Of a DNA stretch of 62,826 nucleotides, positions 7,891 to 17,074 are shown piece by piece. The position numbers and the translations under genes were made by a program. The notes under the pieces are model-generated. The model was not told the origin of the DNA, made no database searches, and saw only the letters and a list, made by a program, of their open reading frames with translations. The DNA is from Planctomycetota bacterium (GTDB lineage Bacteria > Planctomycetota > GCA-002687715). Within the stretch, counting starts at the first letter, position 1; each line of letters starts with the position of its first letter. The DNA is taken from contig SIAO01000005.1 of the NCBI GenBank assembly GCA_009691765.1, positions 85,001 through 147,826 on the forward strand. Direction: 5' to 3'.

Positions 7891-10092
7891 TCAACCGCGA
7901 GCCAACACTGCCCAAATCATGAGCAGGCCAAGACCCCAAACGGTGTATTTCACGTAATCCTGAATCTTGCCGTTCACGAGCCCGCGGAAGAACTGACCAA
8001 GCGCCAGCATTGAGCTTCCAGAGCCATTCACAGCACCGTCAACAACCAAACTGTCTACGCGCCCCGCGAACCAAGCGATGTGAGTCCCGAAGCGTGCCAC
8101 GCCATTCACGAGCGCATCAATCACAGACTTGTCGAATGCCTTCGCGAGGTCGGCGATGTCTTTGACCGTCGGCACAACGCGGTTGCAATAAAACCAATCC
8201 ACATAATAGAGATTGCTCATGACCACGCGCGCCTTCGCAAGCGGCGGGATGCCGCCGACGATGTCATGGCTACGGCGGCGCACGAACAACAGCCAAGCCG
8301 CGCTGATACCGATGAGCACGGCGCACAGAGACATCAGCAGCACGGGCATGTGCACTGTGTGCGCGTGGTGGTGAAAACTACTCACGGCCTCGTTGGCATT
8401 GGGCAGCGGATCATGTCTGTGCACCATGTTGGCTTGCATGTCCGCAAATGCTGGCGTATTGCCCATCGTGTTTTGCACCAACACCTGATCGTTCACGCGG
8501 TCTTGAAACCAGTGCCCCGTGCCGAGGTCGAGTCCGAAAGGCAGTGCAATACCACCGGCGATAAGCGCCAAGACCGCCAGCACCACCAGCGGCATCGTCA
8601 TCGCGGCCGGCGATTCATGGGCGTGCTCAAACTTGTGGCGATCGCCAGGCTTGCCATGAAACGTAAGAAACAAGAGGCGGAACATGTAGAACGCCGTCAG
8701 AAATGCCGTGACGGCAGCGAGCGTAAATGGCACCCAACCCAAGAGGCTGTCATGGTGCGCACCGAATGCTGCCGCTTGACCAAGCACTGCTTCCTTAGAA
8801 AGGAACCCACTAAAAAGTGGAGTGCCCGCGATCGCCAAGCAAGCAATGAGGAAGGTGGCGTAGGTGATCGGCATCTTGGCCCTTAATCCACCCATGTCCT
8901 TCATTTCCTGGCTGTGCACCGCGTGAATGACAGACCCCGACCCGAGGAACAAACACGCCTTGAAGAACGCGTGCGTGAACAGGTGGAACATTCCGGCTGA
9001 AATGCTGCCGACTCCCACAGCCATCACCATGTAGCCCAATTGCGAGCATGTGCTGTAGGCGAGGCCTTTTTTCAGATCGGTCTGCACCAACGCGATAGTG
9101 CCGCTGAACAGCGCCGTAATCCCACCGATGAACGCGATCACCCACAATGCTGGCGAATCGAGGAAGTCGCCGCTGACATAGCCTTTACCGGCCATCAGAG
9201 GGAACATTCGCACGATCATGTAGACACCGGCTGCAACCATGGTGGCTGCGTGGATCAGCGCTGACACTGGAGTCGGGCCTTCCATCGCGTCCGGCAACCA
9301 AACGTGCAGCGGAAACTGCGCAGACTTGGTCATGCAGCCCACAAACACCAAGAGGCCGGCGATTGCAACTTCGGATTCGTGGCCGATCCACGGGCCTTGG
9401 CCATGCCCTAGCATCGCTATCGATTCCCAAATGCGCTGGAACGAAAGCACGCTTTCACCTGGCCACTGCTTCGCCAACAATCCGCCAATCATGAAGATGC
9501 CCGCCATAAAGCAAGCGTCACCAATGCGGTTCAGCACAAAGGCCTTCTTGGACGCGTCGCCAGCGGATTTCTTCAAGAAGAAGAAACCAATGAGGAAGTA
9601 GGAGCACACTCCCACCAATTCCCAGAAGATGAAGAGCATCATCAGGTTGCTGGTGACCAGCAATCCGAGCATAGAGAATGTGAAGAGTGAAAGGTGAAGG
9701 AAGAAGCGCGGATAGCGATCCTCCGCGTGCATGTAGGAGCGGCTATATACGTGCACAAGGAAGGCGACGATGTTGACCACGCAGAACATGGCCACCGTCA
9801 AGTTGTCTACCAACACGTCAAAATTGAGGACGAAGGCGTTATCGCCACTGCCGATGGCAAACCAGCGCCAGCTGTGTGTCACAGCCTGCATACCAGCAGG
9901 TCCTGCCAACACTTGGCTGAACATGAGGTAAAGTGAGAGCGCAAGCGACACTCCCACGGCGACCGTACTGATCCAATCCTGACATGCGGGCAAGCGGCGC
10001 CGCACAGCAGCGTGCAGGAAGCCGATGGTCCACGCTGCCAAGGGCAGAGCGACGATCAGCAACGCGATGAGAATGGTGTCCGGCATCTGCAT
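7891..10092 (-). CDS. nuoL: NADH-quinone oxidoreductase subunit L
   Basis: This 733-residue protein is the distal antiporter-like subunit of complex I, carrying the long lateral helix. Diagnostic stretches are MLFIFWELVGVCSYFLIGFF, the channel segment AQFPLHVWLPDAMEGPTPVS, and a hydrophobic C-terminal anchor after a long helix with many charged residues. It is longer than the E. coli form (613), partly through a His-rich loop around residues 545-580. Start ATG 10092 is followed by a second ATG two codons later; GAGGGAAT, inside the end of nuoK, serves as ribosome binding site. Confidence 0.96.
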   Translation of the reverse strand: MQMPDTILIALLIVALPLAAWTIGFLHAAVRRRLPACQDWISTVAVGVSLALSLYLMFSQVLAGPAGMQAVTHSWRWFAIGSGDNAFVLNFDVLVDNLTVAMFCVVNIVAFLVHVYSRSYMHAEDRYPRFFLHLSLFTFSMLGLLVTSNLMMLFIFWELVGVCSYFLIGFFFLKKSAGDASKKAFVLNRIGDACFMAGIFMIGGLLAKQWPGESVLSFQRIWESIAMLGHGQGPWIGHESEVAIAGLLVFVGCMTKSAQFPLHVWLPDAMEGPTPVSALIHAATMVAAGVYMIVRMFPLMAGKGYVSGDFLDSPALWVIAFIGGITALFSGTIALVQTDLKKGLAYSTCSQLGYMVMAVGVGSISAGMFHLFTHAFFKACLFLGSGSVIHAVHSQEMKDMGGLRAKMPITYATFLIACLAIAGTPLFSGFLSKEAVLGQAAAFGAHHDSLLGWVPFTLAAVTAFLTAFYMFRLLFLTFHGKPGDRHKFEHAHESPAAMTMPLVVLAVLALIAGGIALPFGLDLGTGHWFQDRVNDQVLVQNTMGNTPAFADMQANMVHRHDPLPNANEAVSSFHHHAHTVHMPVLLMSLCAVLIGISAAWLLFVRRRSHDIVGGIPPLAKARVVMSNLYYVDWFYCNRVVPTVKDIADLAKAFDKSVIDALVNGVARFGTHIAWFAGRVDSLVVDGAVNGSGSSMLALGQFFRGLVNGKIQDYVKYTVWGLGLLMIWAVLARG

Positions 10093-10096
10093 GGAT

Positions 10097-10414
10097 CTAT
10101 TCCCTCAGCGTGTCCGCCTCATCGACGTCCACGGTGTTGGTCTGCTGGAAGAGGTTGAGCAGAATGGCCAGCGCAATGGCAGCCTCCGCAGCGGCAAGGA
10201 TGATGATGAAGATCGTGAACACTTGGCCATCAAGCCGGCCACTCGGCGCGGAATAGCGGTTGAAAGCTACGAAGTTCAAAGCGGCTGCATTCAAAATGAG
10301 TTCCACACCGCAAAGCACCGCGATCGCGTTGCGCCGCGAAATGATGACGCCTACGCCCGCTGCAAACATCAATGCAGCAACGAGCAGATAGTGCTTCAGA
10401 GACACATCAAGCAT
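10097..10414 (-). CDS. nuoK: NADH-quinone oxidoreductase subunit K
   Basis: The product is a 105-residue, three-helix membrane subunit of complex I. The family pattern is present: a short N-terminal helix, the segment RRNAIAVLCGVELILNAAAL with the conserved membrane Glu, then a third helix, FTIFIIILAAAEAAIALAIL, with a second conserved Glu. The frame is open further upstream, but ATG 10414 is chosen because AGGGAGG lies six bases before it and the resulting length fits the usual 100 or so; ATG 10420 would abut that site with no spacer. The gene overlaps the end of nuoJ by eight bases. Confidence 0.94.
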   Translation of the reverse strand: MLDVSLKHYLLVAALMFAAGVGVIISRRNAIAVLCGVELILNAAALNFVAFNRYSAPSGRLDGQVFTIFIIILAAAEAAIALAILLNLFQQTNTVDVDEADTLRE

Positions 10415-10931
10415 GGGCATCCTCCCTGCGCCGCCGCGCCATATAGGCCGCGCCGCACAGCACGAAGAGCAGCAGCACGGAAACCAATTCGAAGGGAAGC
10501 ACATAATCCGTCAGCAGTGCTTCACCGAGGGCGGTAGTGGTTGGCGATCCATCAGAACGCCCTTTGCCCTCTTCGAATCCAACACCGAGGACCACCGCAG
10601 CCAACACAGCAAACACAATCGCAGCAGTGACAAGCCCAGTCACTACCGAGCGCTGTCCACTTGCTCCGGCCTTTTGCCGCAACGGGTCCTTGGAAGTCAT
10701 CATGATGCCGAAGAGGATCAGCACGAGAATGCCCCCGATATAGACCAGCACTTGGGTCAATCCAATAAAGTCGGCGCCTAAGAGAATGTACAGCCCCGCA
10801 ACGCCACAGAGGCTCGCGAGTAGCCAGAAGGCCACGCGCACGATGTCGCGGGCCAGCACCACCATGAAGGCCGGCACCACCGCGACCAGCGCGAGCGCGA
10901 AGAACATGATTGTTCCGAAGTCGATGTCCAC
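10407..10931 (-). CDS. nuoJ: NADH-quinone oxidoreductase subunit J
   Basis: This 174-residue membrane subunit of complex I has five hydrophobic segments, including the family region LYILLGADFIGLTQVLVYIGG, which holds the pi-bulge helix thought to couple quinone chemistry to the membrane arm. A TTG overlapping the nuoI stop (TTGA) is an alternative start, but a perfect AAGGAGG lies five bases before GTG 10931. GTG is therefore preferred, giving a protein that begins (V/M)DIDFGTIMFF. It overlaps nuoK at its 3' end. Confidence 0.93.
   Translation of the reverse strand: MDIDFGTIMFFALALVAVVPAFMVVLARDIVRVAFWLLASLCGVAGLYILLGADFIGLTQVLVYIGGILVLILFGIMMTSKDPLRQKAGASGQRSVVTGLVTAAIVFAVLAAVVLGVGFEEGKGRSDGSPTTTALGEALLTDYVLPFELVSVLLLFVLCGAAYMARRRREDAHA
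10421..10427 (-). promoter_or_regulatory. Ribosome binding site that decides the nuoK start
   Basis: Read on the minus strand, AGGGAGG sits six bases before ATG 10414 and directly against ATG 10420. This supports the downstream ATG and shortens NuoK by two residues. Confidence 0.7.
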
Positions 10932-10936
10932 GGCGG

Positions 10937-10943
10937 CCTCCTT
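10937..10943 (-). promoter_or_regulatory. Ribosome binding site that decides the nuoJ start
   Basis: On the minus strand AAGGAGG precedes GTG 10931 by five bases. It overlaps the first codons that would be used if translation began at TTG 10946, so the GTG start is favoured. Confidence 0.7.
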
Positions 10944-11503
10944 CAAGCAGGCTTCTTTGCTGCTGCCTTGCGCGCCTTGGCTTCGGCCTCTGCTGTCACG
11001 ATCAACTCGCGCGCAGCAGCTTCACGACTGCGATCTGCAGCCGACCAAGGCCCATCGCTCAGCAGATTCTTGACACCGTTCGAGCGCGTGAACCCAGCCA
11101 TGTCGAATTCCTGCCCCATGTGGATGCAGTCCTTCGGGCAGGGTTCGCAACACAAATTGCAGAATATGCACTTATTCAAATCCAATATGAATTTTGAAAT
11201 GTGGCAACCGTCACCTTGCCAAGCGCCTTCGAACGCTTCACGCGAACCATCCATGACGATGCAGTCCACGGGACAAGCCTTCTCGCAAATATGGCAGTGA
11301 ATGCACTTCTCAGTTTCGAGGAAGTGAATGCCACGATGACGATCAGGGATGTAACGTTCTTTGGGTGCACGGTTCTTAGAACCATATTCAATGGTGACGA
11401 TTTCCTTGGGACGCACCATGTAGCGCCACGTGATGCCCATACCCACGACCACGGTCTTGGCCGATTCATGGATGCGTCCGAAATAGGCTGAGAGGGTTCC
11501 CAT
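10943..11503 (-). CDS. nuoI: NADH-quinone oxidoreductase subunit I (two 4Fe-4S clusters)
   Basis: This 186-residue iron-sulfur subunit of the complex I connecting module carries clusters N6a and N6b in two ferredoxin motifs, CIHCHICEKACP and CIFCNLCCEPCP. The region between them, with an IHMGQEFDMAGF stretch after the second motif, is typical of NuoI. The last 30 residues are Ala/Lys/Glu-rich and not conserved. ATG 11503 has AGGAG eight bases upstream. It lies between nuoH and nuoJ, in the usual order. Confidence 0.97.
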   Translation of the reverse strand: MGTLSAYFGRIHESAKTVVVGMGITWRYMVRPKEIVTIEYGSKNRAPKERYIPDRHRGIHFLETEKCIHCHICEKACPVDCIVMDGSREAFEGAWQGDGCHISKFILDLNKCIFCNLCCEPCPKDCIHMGQEFDMAGFTRSNGVKNLLSDGPWSAADRSREAAARELIVTAEAEAKARKAAAKKPA

Positions 11504-11519
11504 GTGTTAGCTCCTGCTC

Positions 11520-12752
11520 TCAAATTCTGTAATTGGCGCTCTTAAAGCTGGTCGTTGCGCGAATCGTGTTGCGCACCCAGATCCATGCACCAACGGTCAA
11601 CAACACGAAGATAGCCAAGCCGGCAATGCTGCCGACTGCAGGGAACAGCGGCTTGTGATTCGCTACCGCCCCTTCGTAGGGCAACAGCGCCTGCCACAAC
11701 GCGGCCAGCACCAGCACAAACATGCCTATGGGAACCATCACTTTCAGACACAGATGCATCATTTGATCCAAGCGGATACGAGGCAGCGTCCAGCGCAACC
11801 ACATCTGCACAAAGATGAGGACGAATGACTTGGTGATGATCACCAAAGCGCCCACCACATTGCCCCACAGCGGGCTGGCAGAAAGCGCTTGGTCCAGCGG
11901 CGCAATGCCTGTGTACCAACCACCCAAGAACAGAACGACGGCAAGCGCGGATACCACATACATCGCTGCGTATTCAGCGAGGAAAAAGATGGCGAAACGC
12001 ATGCCGGAGTATTCGGTATGGAATCCCGAAACCAATTCCGATTCTGCTTCAGGCAAGTCAAAGGGCGCGCGTTTACATTCTGCGAGTGACGCTATGTAGT
12101 AGAGAATGAAAGCGATTGGCATGAACGGATTGCGGAACATGTACCAATTCCAGAACATGCCGCTTTGTTGCTCGACCATTTCCGTCATGCTCAGCGTGCC
12201 CGCTACAGCTGCGACCGTGACGAAGGCAAGGCCCAAGGGGATTTCGTAGCTGACCACTTGCGTGGCCGCGCGCACGGAACCGAACAGCGCCCACTTGTTG
12301 TTGGAGGCCCAACCTGCAGCGATCACGCCAATCGCTTCGAGTGATCCAATGGCCGCCAAGAAATACAGCCCCGTGTCGAGATCCGAGATGATGAGATCGG
12401 GGCCGAAGGGAATGACCGCAAAGGACACAAAAGTCCCCGCGAACGCGAGGATCGGTGCCAATGCAAACAGCATACGATCGGCGCCTTCAGGAATGAGGTC
12501 TTCCTTGGCGAGGAGTTTCACACCGTCAGCAATGGTTTGCAAAGCGCCATGCGGACCAACTTCCATCGGTCCTAGGCGACATTGAATGTGCGCAGAGATC
12601 TTGCGCTCGAGCCAGATGCTGATGAGGCCCACCAGCGAAACCCAAAGCGTGATAGGCAGAGCCCACGCGGTGGCTACACCTGCAAGTCGCCACCAAAATC
12701 CGGCGTCGCTGCCCAGCACCCATTCGACCAGTGTCCCGCTGTCCATATTCAT
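11520..12752 (-). CDS. nuoH: NADH-quinone oxidoreductase subunit H
   Basis: This 410-residue, eight-helix membrane subunit forms much of the quinone chamber. Family landmarks are SIWLERKISAHIQCRLGPM, GPHGALQTIADGVKLLAKED, and the acidic loop LAECKRAPFDLPEAESELVSG. It is longer than E. coli NuoH (325), mainly at both ends. ATG 12752 overlaps the nuoD stop (ATGA) and has GAGAGGTGG upstream; an internal ATG two codons later is possible. Confidence 0.97.
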   Translation of the reverse strand: MNMDSGTLVEWVLGSDAGFWWRLAGVATAWALPITLWVSLVGLISIWLERKISAHIQCRLGPMEVGPHGALQTIADGVKLLAKEDLIPEGADRMLFALAPILAFAGTFVSFAVIPFGPDLIISDLDTGLYFLAAIGSLEAIGVIAAGWASNNKWALFGSVRAATQVVSYEIPLGLAFVTVAAVAGTLSMTEMVEQQSGMFWNWYMFRNPFMPIAFILYYIASLAECKRAPFDLPEAESELVSGFHTEYSGMRFAIFFLAEYAAMYVVSALAVVLFLGGWYTGIAPLDQALSASPLWGNVVGALVIITKSFVLIFVQMWLRWTLPRIRLDQMMHLCLKVMVPIGMFVLVLAALWQALLPYEGAVANHKPLFPAVGSIAGLAIFVLLTVGAWIWVRNTIRATTSFKSANYRI

Positions 12753-13918
12753 CGGTCCACCTCTCCGAGCACGATGTCCAAGCTGCCAATGATGGCGATG
12801 AGGTCTGCCAGCATGGATCCACGCGAGATTTCAGGTAGGACCGAAATGTTGTGAAAGCTCGGCGCTCGACACTTGACGCGGTACAGCACCTCTTTGCCGT
12901 CAGACACCACATAAAACCCGAGGTCACCTCGAGAGTTCTCGATGCGCGTGAAGGCTTCGCCCTTCGGTGGACGGATCTTGGCTTTGATCTTTGCTGAGCG
13001 GATCTCACCGCCAGGAATACTCTTCAATGCTTGTCGCACGATGCGCGTGCTTTCGCGCATTTCGCGAACGCGCACCATGTAGCGGTCGAAGCAATCTCCA
13101 ACCGTGCCGTGCTCGCCGCTGCCCACGGGCACATCGAACTCAAACCGCTCGTAAATACCGTACGGTTTGTCTTTGCGCAGATCACGCGGCACTCCTGAGC
13201 CGCGCAACACTGGCCCAGTGCACCCATAGTCAATCGCGAGTTTCGCCGAGAGCACACCAACATTGGCTGTGCGCTTCACGAAGATGTCATTGCCGCTCAA
13301 GAGGTCGTCGTACTCGTCAATCTTGGGCAAGAAATAGGAACAGAAATCGCCGATCAGCGCGAGCATGGCATCGTCCACGTCGTACGCCACGCCACCTGGA
13401 CGAATGTAGTTGTAATTCAGGCGCTGACCGCAAATGTGTTCAAAGATCGTGAGGATCTTCTCGCGCTCGCGAAAGCAATACAGGAAGGGCGTGATGGCAC
13501 CCACATCCATGCCGTAGGTGCCGATCGCTAACAGGTGCGATGCAATGCGGTTCAACTCTTGGCAAATAACGCGGATGTACTGAGCGCGCTCTGGGATGAC
13601 CAACTCCGGGCCGTAGAGCTTTTCCACGGCCATGCAAAAGCCCCAGTTATTCCCCATGGCCGTGAGGTAATCGAGGCGGTCGGTGTAAAGCACCGCTTGC
13701 AGAGTCGTCACATTCTCACAGTGCTTTTCGAAGCAGCGGTGCAAATAGCCGACATGCGGTTCGCAATCGAGCACCATTTCGCCGTCGGTGCGCACCATCA
13801 CGCGCAACACACCGTGGGTCGCAGGGTGCTGCGGCCCCATGTTGAGGAGCATCTCCTCGGTGCGCAGGTCTGCGCCGCCCGGGGCCAGCGCCGCTGTTGA
13901 TGTGGCTTCAGACGACAT
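12749..13918 (-). CDS. nuoD: NADH-quinone oxidoreductase subunit D (49-kDa type)
   Basis: This 389-residue peripheral subunit lines the quinone-binding site with NuoB. It contains NMGPQHPATHGVLRVMVRTD, whose His lies near the quinone headgroup in solved structures, GYLHRCFEKHCE, a RPGGVAYDV region, and the C-terminal SLDIVLGEVDR. It is a separate gene, not fused to NuoC. ATG 13918 overlaps the nuoC end by 11 bases, consistent with translational coupling. Confidence 0.97.
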   Translation of the reverse strand: MSSEATSTAALAPGGADLRTEEMLLNMGPQHPATHGVLRVMVRTDGEMVLDCEPHVGYLHRCFEKHCENVTTLQAVLYTDRLDYLTAMGNNWGFCMAVEKLYGPELVIPERAQYIRVICQELNRIASHLLAIGTYGMDVGAITPFLYCFREREKILTIFEHICGQRLNYNYIRPGGVAYDVDDAMLALIGDFCSYFLPKIDEYDDLLSGNDIFVKRTANVGVLSAKLAIDYGCTGPVLRGSGVPRDLRKDKPYGIYERFEFDVPVGSGEHGTVGDCFDRYMVRVREMRESTRIVRQALKSIPGGEIRSAKIKAKIRPPKGEAFTRIENSRGDLGFYVVSDGKEVLYRVKCRAPSFHNISVLPEISRGSMLADLIAIIGSLDIVLGEVDR

Positions 13919-14387
13919 TGTTCTTAATCCCGTGATAGCGGTCGGGGGACTTGTAGTCTTTGCGCAATGGATGGCCTTCCCAATCTTCCGCGCAGAGGAT
14001 GCGCACTAGGTTGTGGTGACCCTCGAAGCGAATTCCAAGGAGGTCCCACGCCTCGCGTTCGTGCCAGTCGGCAGTGCGCCAAACGGTTTCGACGCTGGGA
14101 ATGACCGCCGCCTCATACGGCACGCGGATCTTCACCGCGATCCCCACGCGGCTGGCATCGCAGCGTTCGAGGTTGTAAACAGCTTCGAGGCCAACACCCT
14201 TGCCACGATCAATCCCACTCAAGCACACAAGCATGTCGAGACCGCAACGCTCTTTTAGGAATCGCGCCAAGTCCGGCCATGTGCTGGCTTCGCAGCGCAC
14301 GAAGGGCTCCAAAGCTGCTTCGTCCACTTCCGTGATCCGCTCGCCGAAAGCCTTGCGCACTTCGGCCACAATTGCTCCGCGTTCCAT
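13908..14387 (-). CDS. nuoC: NADH-quinone oxidoreductase subunit C (30-kDa type)
   Basis: This 159-residue peripheral subunit of complex I ends with the family signature: W-H-E-R-E-A-W-D-L-L-G-I-R-F-E-G-H, then RILCAEDWEGHPLRKDY. The frame is open much further upstream, but ATG 14387 has GAGGAGG six bases before it and follows the nuoB stop by 10 bases, so the upstream part is antisense noise. It lies between nuoB and nuoD. Confidence 0.95.
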   Translation of the reverse strand: MERGAIVAEVRKAFGERITEVDEAALEPFVRCEASTWPDLARFLKERCGLDMLVCLSGIDRGKGVGLEAVYNLERCDASRVGIAVKIRVPYEAAVIPSVETVWRTADWHEREAWDLLGIRFEGHHNLVRILCAEDWEGHPLRKDYKSPDRYHGIKNNVV

Positions 14388-14397
14388 GCTGCCTCCT

Positions 14398-14946
14398 CTA
14401 CTCCACCAGCAGTTTAGGGCGCACACCGACGCGCGTGCGGTCCAGCAGGCGTTCGCGTTGCATCTTTTCTTGAATGCGAAAAAGGCCTTCGAGCAGTGCT
14501 TCAGGACGCGGCGGACATCCAGGCACATACACATCCACAGGAATGATGCGGTCCACACCTTTGAGCACGTGGTAGCCGTGCTTGATGTAGGGGCCACCGC
14601 TAACGGTGCATGCGCCCATCGCTATCACGAACTTGGGCTCGGGCATCTGATCGAACAGGCGCTTCACGCGCGGAGCCATCTTGTGGCTGACAGTGCCCGC
14701 CACAATCATGAGATCCGCTTGACGCGGCGTGGCGCGAAACGGGCCCGAACCGAAGCGATCGATGTCGTAGGTGGAAGCACCCGTCGCCATCATCTCGATG
14801 GCGCAGCAAGCAAGCCCGAAAGTCATTGGCCACACCGACGAGCGGCGCGTCCAATTCACCAATTTGTCAACTTGCGTGATGAGGATGTTGTCTTGCAGCG
14901 GCGAATCCGTGCCCATCAACAGTTCTTGATCGTGAATATGGGACAT
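14398..14946 (-). CDS. nuoB: NADH-quinone oxidoreductase subunit B (cluster N2 ligand)
   Basis: The 182-residue protein carries the terminal [4Fe-4S] cluster N2. The cysteine ligands are visible in [11 protein letters not shown], in [13 protein letters not shown] and in [15 protein letters not shown] 14946 is preferred to the in-frame TTG 15 bases upstream because GGGGAG stands eight bases before it. The N-terminal 20 residues vary among homologues. It follows nuoA by 15 bases. Confidence 0.96.
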   Translation of the reverse strand: MSHIHDQELLMGTDSPLQDNILITQVDKLVNWTRRSSVWPMTFGLACCAIEMMATGASTYDIDRFGSGPFRATPRQADLMIVAGTVSHKMAPRVKRLFDQMPEPKFVIAMGACTVSGGPYIKHGYHVLKGVDRIIPVDVYVPGCPPRPEALLEGLFRIQEKMQRERLLDRTRVGVRPKLLVE

Positions 14947-14961
14947 GCTGAGGCTCCCCAA

Positions 14962-15399
14962 TCAGTTGCTGCGCTGCGATTCAGGCACTTCCCGTTGCGC
15001 GCCCGCTGGTTCTTGAGAATCCGTGGCTTTCACCCAATCCAAATCGCCTTGCTTCCAAACATAAACGTAGCCGAGTCCGAGGATCACAAGAAAGAGCAGG
15101 ACTTCGACGAACGCGAACAGGCCTGCAGCCTGCGTCAGGGTGTCGTAGGCAGCGGCCCACGGAAAGAGCAACGCAACTTCGACCTCGAACACCAGAAATA
15201 CCAGCGCCACCGCGTAGAAGCGCATATCGAAGCGCACCCAAGCGCTGCCGATCGTGGGCTCACCGCATTCGTAGGTGGTGTGCTTAGCCGGGTCGATCAC
15301 ACGCGGGGCCAGAATGCGGTTCACAATGGACACATTCAAGACAACAAAGCCCGCGCCGAACAGCAGACCAAAGAGCACATTCGCGTATTGAAAATCCAT
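14962..15399 (-). CDS. nuoA: NADH-quinone oxidoreductase subunit A, first gene of the nuo operon
   Basis: This 145-residue, three-helix membrane subunit forms part of the quinone cavity. The family motifs are YECGEPTIGSAWVRFDMRFY (cysteine loop) and LVFLVFEVEVALLFPWA, with the conserved Glu residues. ATG 15399, five bases after GGAG, is chosen over a GTG two codons upstream. The C-terminal 25 residues are hydrophilic and not conserved. The order A-B-C-D-H-I-J-K-L-M-N skips E, F and G. Confidence 0.95.
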   Translation of the reverse strand: MDFQYANVLFGLLFGAGFVVLNVSIVNRILAPRVIDPAKHTTYECGEPTIGSAWVRFDMRFYAVALVFLVFEVEVALLFPWAAAYDTLTQAAGLFAFVEVLLFLVILGLGYVYVWKQGDLDWVKATDSQEPAGAQREVPESQRSN

Positions 15400-15578
15400 G
15401 CTCACTCCGCTTAGTCCCAGCGCACCCAGGTATCCTGCGCTGCGCGCGAGACTTCCCCGGTTGCACTGCGGCGCTCCACCGCAATCTTGAACTCACCATT
15501 GCTGCCGCAACGCCGATGACACCAAGCCGTTGCGTGGCCGGATCATAGCAGCGCACTTTGCGTCGTCCACACGAGGCC

Positions 15579-16715
15579 TCAGGGCCGGATGTGCACCTCG
15601 GCGCCTTCCGGGATCCACTCGAAAATGCGGACGAGATCTGCCTCGCCGAGCCGAATGCAACCATCGGACATGGCCTTGCCCACGCTGTCTTGCTGCACGG
15701 TGCCATGAATTCCAAACCCCGTCTTGACCGCGCCGCGCGAGAACCCGAGCCAGCGCGATCCAATCAGGTGGCCCGCGTCGCCATACTTGATCGTGCGTCC
15801 AGAACTGGGGTCCGTCCAATCAGGGCGCACCACGCGGCTGCTGATCAGAAAATGATCCTCCGGCGTCAAGTCTTCACGGCCAGTACCTACGGGCACATGA
15901 TGGAATGGAACACCATCGAGCAGCAAATAAAGCCGAAAGTCGCTCTTGTCCACGAGCACGCTGACTTCGGCACCCGGCACTTTGAGTTGCGCGCCGACTT
16001 TCAATCCTGAAGCCGGCGTGTGGTTGATGGCTGAAAGCAGGCCAGACGCCACATTGATGCCGCTGCTGCGCTTCAACCTCTGACAAATGCTCCAGAGGCT
16101 GTCGCCACGGCGCACCTTTTCGAAATGAAACCCCGCGGACGGAGCCGTTGAGAACACCAACGACGTGTTGAGTTCTTCTAGGCGTGGCCACAGGCTGCGT
16201 CGCCATGCAGCATCGTGAGTTTCATTGATCACCGCCAGCCCAAGCAGCGTGCGCAATCCAGTGCTGTCTTTCGCGGCTACCAAAACTGCCATCTGCGCCA
16301 CGATTTGTTCCATGCTGAGCGCAGGAGCTGGGTTCGCGATGGTGACAAGCGCTGCGGGTTGTGGCTCACGAGATACAGGCGGAGACACGCCAGTGTCTTG
16401 GTGCAGGCTCGCATCCACCGGACGAGGCCCGGCCGTGAACACAGCACCTGTGCGTGAAGATGGTGCCGATCCCACCTGACGAACGGTCGCCGTCGGAACT
16501 GAGGCGGAGGCGCTGCTCACGACGACTGGCGCCGCAATTGGTGTTGGCGTCGCAACCGGAATCGCAGTGGCTGTGCTCGGCGCGCGCTGCACGCTCAGTG
16601 GGGGCGCGGCACGGCCGGGCCTCACCATCCACACCAACGTGCCCGTGGCCATGATGATGGCCAACGCGATGACCGGCCGCCACGGATGACGGCGTTCCGG
16701 AATGTGATGCAACAT
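15579..16715 (-). CDS. L,D-transpeptidase with LysM domain (YkuD family)
   Basis: The 378-residue protein begins with a short basic segment and a membrane helix (about residues 13-31), then a long Pro/Ala/Ser/Thr-rich linker, a LysM-like peptidoglycan-binding domain (VRRGDSLWSICQRLKRSSG, about residues 210-255) and a C-terminal YkuD catalytic domain. The catalytic motif GIHGTVQQDSVGKAMSDGCI, with the His and nucleophilic Cys, is intact. Members cross-link peptidoglycan 3-3 or attach proteins to it, in the periplasm. The frame is open upstream, but ATG 16715 with GGGGAGGG six bases before it is clearly the start. It sits alone between pheT and nuoA. Confidence 0.92.
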   Translation of the reverse strand: MLHHIPERRHPWRPVIALAIIMATGTLVWMVRPGRAAPPLSVQRAPSTATAIPVATPTPIAAPVVVSSASASVPTATVRQVGSAPSSRTGAVFTAGPRPVDASLHQDTGVSPPVSREPQPAALVTIANPAPALSMEQIVAQMAVLVAAKDSTGLRTLLGLAVINETHDAAWRRSLWPRLEELNTSLVFSTAPSAGFHFEKVRRGDSLWSICQRLKRSSGINVASGLLSAINHTPASGLKVGAQLKVPGAEVSVLVDKSDFRLYLLLDGVPFHHVPVGTGREDLTPEDHFLISSRVVRPDWTDPSSGRTIKYGDAGHLIGSRWLGFSRGAVKTGFGIHGTVQQDSVGKAMSDGCIRLGEADLVRIFEWIPEGAEVHIRP

Positions 16716-17074
16716 GCTGCCCTCCCCAGGGCCACTTGAGCGCGATGCGATTATGCGGCACGAAGGCAAGGCGCGCCAGCAGCAACACGAGCAACTTGTC
16801 GCCACAGAAATGCGAGGGCCCGGAAACGCCGCTTGCGCGACCCTCCCGGGCACCACCGCGAAGAACCACTTGGGCCGTCCAGCACTCAAGGCCTCTCGAG
16901 CCGAAGCTGCGAGGGGGGAAACCTGCGTTCAACGCTTCATCGTTTCCCCGAAGGGCATACTCTGAAACGCACGCGGCGGTCTCCACAATCGATGTTCGTG
17001 GGCCGGAGGCGCGCGAGCCGTGACGAACCCCGCAGAACCTCTGGCGTCAGTATGGACGAAGAAGCCCGCGCGGG
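16716..17074. other. 359-base intergenic region between pheT and the L,D-transpeptidase gene
   Basis: No plausible gene is seen on either strand. It holds an imperfect hairpin: GGGGAAAC at 16915-16922 and GTTTCCCC at 16942-16949, with GCGTT-C-AACGC nested inside (16925-16935). No T-run follows on either strand, so I do not call a terminator. The transpeptidase promoter should lie here, but I see no convincing -35/-10 pair. Confidence 0.5.

Noticed and set aside
14200..15414. 404-residue open frame on the plus strand opposite nuoC, nuoB and nuoA
   Set aside because: Antisense shadow of three certain nuo genes, with no motif of its own.
16915..16949. Inverted repeat GGGGAAAC/GTTTCCCC as a rho-independent terminator for pheT
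   Set aside because: The loop is long and no T-run follows on either strand.
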